This document shows, piece by piece, positions 56,501 to 62,500 of a DNA stretch of 64,000 nucleotides. A model generated the notes under the pieces. It made no database searches. It saw nothing but the letters and a program-made list of their open reading frames with translations, and was not told where the DNA came from. The translations under genes were made by a program, and so were the position numbers. The stretch's first letter is position 1. Every line of letters starts with the position of its first letter. This DNA comes from Panopea generosa (Eukaryota; Mollusca; Bivalvia; Adapedonta; Hiatellidae): contig CM055901.1 in assembly GCA_029582155.1 (NCBI GenBank), positions 4,705,374 through 4,769,373 of the forward strand, read 5' to 3'.

Positions 56501-59500
56501 CACTTGAGTTATATGATATCAAAATAGGCTGCAATTTTAGACGAGAAATCTATTTTAGTCTAACCTAGGCATGCAGCCAAAGTTAGGAAATCCCTTTTCA
56601 ATATATTATTTTGGCTTGTTTTCGCTAAATTTTCTCATTTGTTTCTCAGCAATACTTAGTAATAATGCATCACACTCAAAATAGAATTACAAGGAAGGCA
56701 AGTTGATAACTACACCTAGGAGATATATGATAATGCAATACAGGAAGAGATATAAAAACTCAATATATAGAATTATTCAGAACAAAATTAATGAATATAT
56801 TCATATTCTACAGTAATTATTGTCTGTTGATGATATTGATTGTTTACTTGTGATGTTACTGAATTATTTGGTGTCACATTTTTCATTTCCAAGTAATTAT
56901 CCTCTTAACCCTGTGTTGCGATTCATAACTCTTCCTGTGTTGTGTTTTCATATCTCTTAAATGTAAAAGTTACAAATCTGAATAACCATCATTATAATAA
57001 CACTATTGCTATTGTTATATTCAAATAATAAATGACTTGACTATCAACTTTACCCATTAAACAAAAACACTTGTTCATCTGGCGCAAACTCCCCTTTCTT
57101 AACAACAATCTTCTCCAGTAACCATGGTTTTCCTGGTCCCTTAGCAACAACCAGTTTTTCAAGATCTCCGAGGTCTATTGCTTCAAGTTCAAATTTATCA
57201 ATCTGTGTATAATATAAATAGAATCAAAACATTAAAGTATATGTCATTTCTTTTTCAAATTTCCGAAATCCTTACCTTTACCAAAACACTGAAAACTATA
57301 ACAACCGTGTTATATTGATCGATTTAAACAATTACAATAAAAACCATAAGGCCATTAAAAATTAATTGCGAGATTATCATCCAAATATTCCTTAAAAACA
57401 GTGAGAAAATAAAAAAAAAATTATATTTTTTTAAATTTTTTTATGAAAATAAAAAGGGTCGGGATGGCATGAAAATTAGGGGGAGAGTGGGGATGATAAT
57501 CTAGCAATTAATTTATTATGGCCTAATATGCAACTGTTTATCAATTTCATTGTCAGCACATGCTATACTTTAGCGTCATACTAGGATATATTATAAAAAA
57601 TCATTACATTTCTAAAGATGTAATACCTTCATATTACATAATCTTGAATAAAGAATTTACTGACTTTGGGGCTTTATTTTATTTAAAAATAAATTTTCTC
57701 TATTGTAACTGATGTTTACTGTTTAATGTCATGTCGACGTTAAATAAAAATTATTTAATTTGATTTTGATTTGTTCATAAGTCTGTAGACTTCCAGTTTC
57801 ACAAGTTTCCAAATGCTTACCTACAAATCTATAGCCAATGCTTATATAATACATGTATGTCATATTGCATATTTGAACAAACTCCAATAGTTTATATCTG
57901 ATGTTATGTAATTTTGTCTTCATATACAGGTTTTCTGTTGTAGGTGAGAACAATCAGTTCAAAAGAAATATAAACCTGGGGTGGAATTCACCAACTAGTC
58001 TTCAGAATATTCTTAGACTTGAGCTTAAGAACAAATTTTGAAAAGCACACTTAATGACCATTTTATCAGACCAAAATTTGGAAGCTTGTTGGGACGCTAA
58101 TATATAGTCAAATAAACTCTCACTATTATTATATCTGTCATGGTCAACTGAATTTCTAAGGTTGAAATTTGGATTTTCAAGTCCAAGTCTAAGAATATTC
58201 TCAAGAATGGTTGGTGAATACGGTCCCCTATCACTTGTAAATGCATTGTATATGTAATTAATTCAATTTTTTAATTGATTTGAAATCAGTTATAAGTTTG
58301 TACTATTACAAAGTAAAATCTCAGAGTTTGAAGGTTTTTTTTAGTTGAGATATGAAACATTCACCAAACACACTAGCTATGTATTAATTCATATTGGTAT
58401 TTGAATGAAATTCTTTAGTCATTTGCTTGAAGGGGTTTAGATCTGAGAGAATTAAAAGTTTTCTAGTTGAGATTAGATACACCAATTAAAAATCTAATAT
58501 ATTTTGTATTATTTCTGAAAAGAAACCTCTAGTACGCACTTGCCATAATTATTGTCTATTTCAGAGAATGAAATATTGTTAGTCACCAAGAATCCATGTT
58601 ATTAATTTACTAATCTCCATTTTCAAGAAAGATTGAAAAGAAACTAAGACTTTGTAAGGAAATGCTGTTGAAGAAAATGCATTCGAGAATTGCAATATGG
58701 TAAATATAGCAATTTTACAAAGTACAAGGGCAATAACTCTTCATGGAATTAAGCCAGCATCAAACACATCCACATTTAATAATAATCATATATACAAAGT
58801 TTCAAGTCAATATCTTGAATGTTGTGGAAGAAGTTTCTTCCAGAAGTTGCTGACAAACAGGTAGAGACAGAAAGACCAACCGTCACAGTAGCTCCTATAT
58901 AACATGTCTCAAACTTCAATTGTTTGCGAGAGTCTAAAAAGTAATTTAGGGAGAGCTTTTATTGTTTGGAAACTACATTGCACAGAAAACAGAATGGTCA
59001 TTGGCAATGACCACATTTTGAAACTGACTGTCAAACAGACAAATCAATAATAAAGATTAAGGCCTAAGAGATATATTTACACCTGGAATAAACAAAGAAA
59101 AACCACTAGATTTCTGAATAATATATGAATGCACAGATGGCTGAACACAATGGTAACACTCTACATCAGCTTACAGTTAAAGCTGCGGGATACAAATTGA
59201 ATGGAGTGAATGCTGTTGAGAACTGTAACTTGCAACTTAAAATGAACTACACTATGGTAGATGAAGCAATTTTTCTGAGTGCAAGGTAAATAACTCTGCA
59301 CGGAATAAAGTCGGGCGTCACACCATTTACGTCACACACATCTGCACTTGATGGTGATCATGTACCATATGCAAAGTTTCAAATCAATCACTTGAGAACT
59401 GTGAAAGTTTCTGACCGATAAAAAGACAGACAGACAGACCGATCGAGAGACAGACCAACTGACACAGTGACTGATACATGGATATACCACCTCTCATATT

Positions 59501-62500
59501 TTGTTGGCGGGGTTATAATCAGAGACTTCTATTTAGAAAACTGTGAGAAGAATAATAAAAAACATAGCAGTAGGTATCAAACCCTTTTCCTGAAAGAAGT
59601 ATTGTTTTGTTAATATATTTACTGCTGAAAACATTGTGTAGTTTTACCTCACTCTTTATATCAGTGTCTGCCACCTGTAACAATGTACATGCAAAATATG
59701 TGGATTTTACAAACACACAAAATATGTGGATTTTACAATCACACATAAAATATGTGGATTTTACAAACACATAAAGTATGTGGATTTTAAAATAAGTGGA
59801 TTTTACATACACACAAAAATATGTGAATTTTAAATGCATACACACTATGTGGATTTTACAAACACACAAAATATCTGAATTTTACAAGCTGATATCACTG
59901 CCAATACAACTTGACAACAGAGTCAAACAGGTCGAGTTATATGGAACTGTCATGTCACACAATACAATGAAAGGTTTCACAGCAAACATCCAGTAGTAAT
60001 TCAATATGGATTAAAACAATTAATTTTTCAATTCAGATAAAAAACAAGAAAAGTCACTGATTAGTGTTGTATGCCCCCCAAATGGTCTGTGAAATTACAA
60101 TATATTTTATAATAGGTAGTGATGTATCAATGAATATCAAGAGTCATGGACTGATATTTTAGACTAGACATGCAATTTTTATCCAGGTTTTTACATTAAA
60201 GTGTGACCTTGACCATGACATCTAATGTAAAGGTCTAAGTATTTCTATGCAGGTGACACATCATCATGACACGATGATAACTTGTGTCAAGCTATTTTAA
60301 AATCCCTCCATGTAAAACAAAGTTACAGACCTAACATGAAATATCAAACAAACTGAAAGTATGACCCCCAAGGTTAGGTTCTTGGTCTTAATGTGACACT
60401 TCGTCATGTCATGTTGATCAATGATAAATACGTAATATCAAACAAATTGGAAAACCTTGACTTTTGAGGAAAGGTACTATTATATAGCATTTGCACTTTG
60501 CTATCTTTAACAGAGTAACACAATAACCCTCACTGATATGTTCTTCTTTACTTTCTATTATTATACTTTGAAATCAAAATGTAATTTCTATAGAAATATA
60601 AAATAACAACTAATACCCCCTCCCCCAACCTCACACTCCCTTAAAAATGCAGATTTATCAATTGATATGCTATCACAGTGTATCACAGTATCACAGTCAC
60701 ATAGTGAAGAACAATGAGCAGTGTTAAAACAGTGTTATTGATGAAAAGTGTTCATAAATATTGTCTTCCAATCTCTTAAACCACAATAGAGTTACAGGAT
60801 ACTGATCACACAAACCACTCGCAAATGTAGGCATACTAGCAGCATTGCACTAGCATAACCAGCCCACATGGTGCTGTCTAAACTAGCTTATGTCAATACA
60901 AGGATAAAACCGCAACAACGACAATCTGTTTGCAAGGAGTCCACTGACTATATACATTACCTCTGATAGTTCTTGCTGCAATATTATCAAACATAACACA
61001 TGACAAAACTTACTATATACAATGCAAGTACTTGCACTAATGTATTAAAATGAAAACAAAGTCTGTGGGTGTTTTTGCTTTTTCATTTTTTTTCTCCGTT
61101 TTTGTTATTTTCAAATACAACAATGTCAATGTTTAATAAGCATGAAAGCAGTTCATACAAAGGATTTCACCAACCAATCAGAGCACTGCTTTCAAGATTT
61201 TGAAAGCGAAAGTAAAAGTCCATTTTTACCAAAGATAAGTATATATTTAGCTATATAATGTGCGATTACCACACATTTATAATTTTTTATGACGAAAACA
61301 TCATGCAGTGCCTATGGAAAATGTAAATGATTTTCAGAAAGTATAGAAATCGGTGATAATACCAGGACATGTTTTATTAATACAACATAAGAGACAATCA
61401 GGATGACCGAATCCACAATCAGGAAACAGCACTATGTGATTGATAAATGTATTAAAAGCAATTTCTCTTTCTTGAAAGTTGTGATAACATCATAAATGTA
61501 TCTATTGACACCATGTTGTAAATTTCAACAATCTGCGAATGTAATGATTAATCTGATTGGCTGAGATGTTATGAATAGTTCAATCTGATGTGACCTCCTA
61601 TGGGTGTGTGGTCATCAGACCTTCTGTGTGTAGAGTATTGAAGTTGATCTGACTTTAATGAGATTGTGTACAAATTGACGTGGGATGATGATTATGTTAC
61701 TCAGTATTTATCAGATAAAACAACAGGTCTTAATCATGCCCTCCAGCAAATTAGTTATGATAGATAAATGAACAGTTGCACTACTGCATCATTTTTAACA
61801 AAATAAAAACTTTTTAACATACATGTGATGCAGTAAGGTATTACACATGTTGTTTATTCTGAGGTTTGTGCATCATCCCAATACCAAATAATAATCAAAG
61901 TCATTTTAGAGTTGAGAAGAACAGATAATAAATTGTTTAAAGCCAGAAATTTTAGTTTGTTCGTCTCCCTTGGTAACAGCTGCCTTATCTCTCAGAAAAA
62001 ATATCTAGGTGTTTCACTGTTAACTTTACCTGTCCTTGCTGGAATCTTTTGGTTGCATTTTTACTTTTGAACAAGTGTCGTCTGCCAGAGTCTGAGTTTG
62101 AGCCATATAAAGTAACAAACACGTTAGAATTGGTGGCAGCATTCATTTCTTCCTCGCTCGTATGGACTTCTATGTAGTACTTTATAACTGTAAATACACA
62201 ATTATCTATAATCTAGGGAGAAAAATAACCCGGTAAATACACACTTATCTATAATCAAGGGAGAAAAATAACTCAGTAAATACACACTTATCTATAATCA
62301 AGGGAGAAAAATAACTCGGTAAATACACAATTATCTATAATCAAGGGAGAAAAATAACTCGGTAAATACACAATTATCTATAATCAAGGGAGAAAAATAA
62401 CTCGGTAAATACACACTTATCTATAATCAAGGGAGAAAAATAACTCGGTAAATACACACTTATCTATAATCAAGGGAGAAAAATAACTCAGTAAATACAC

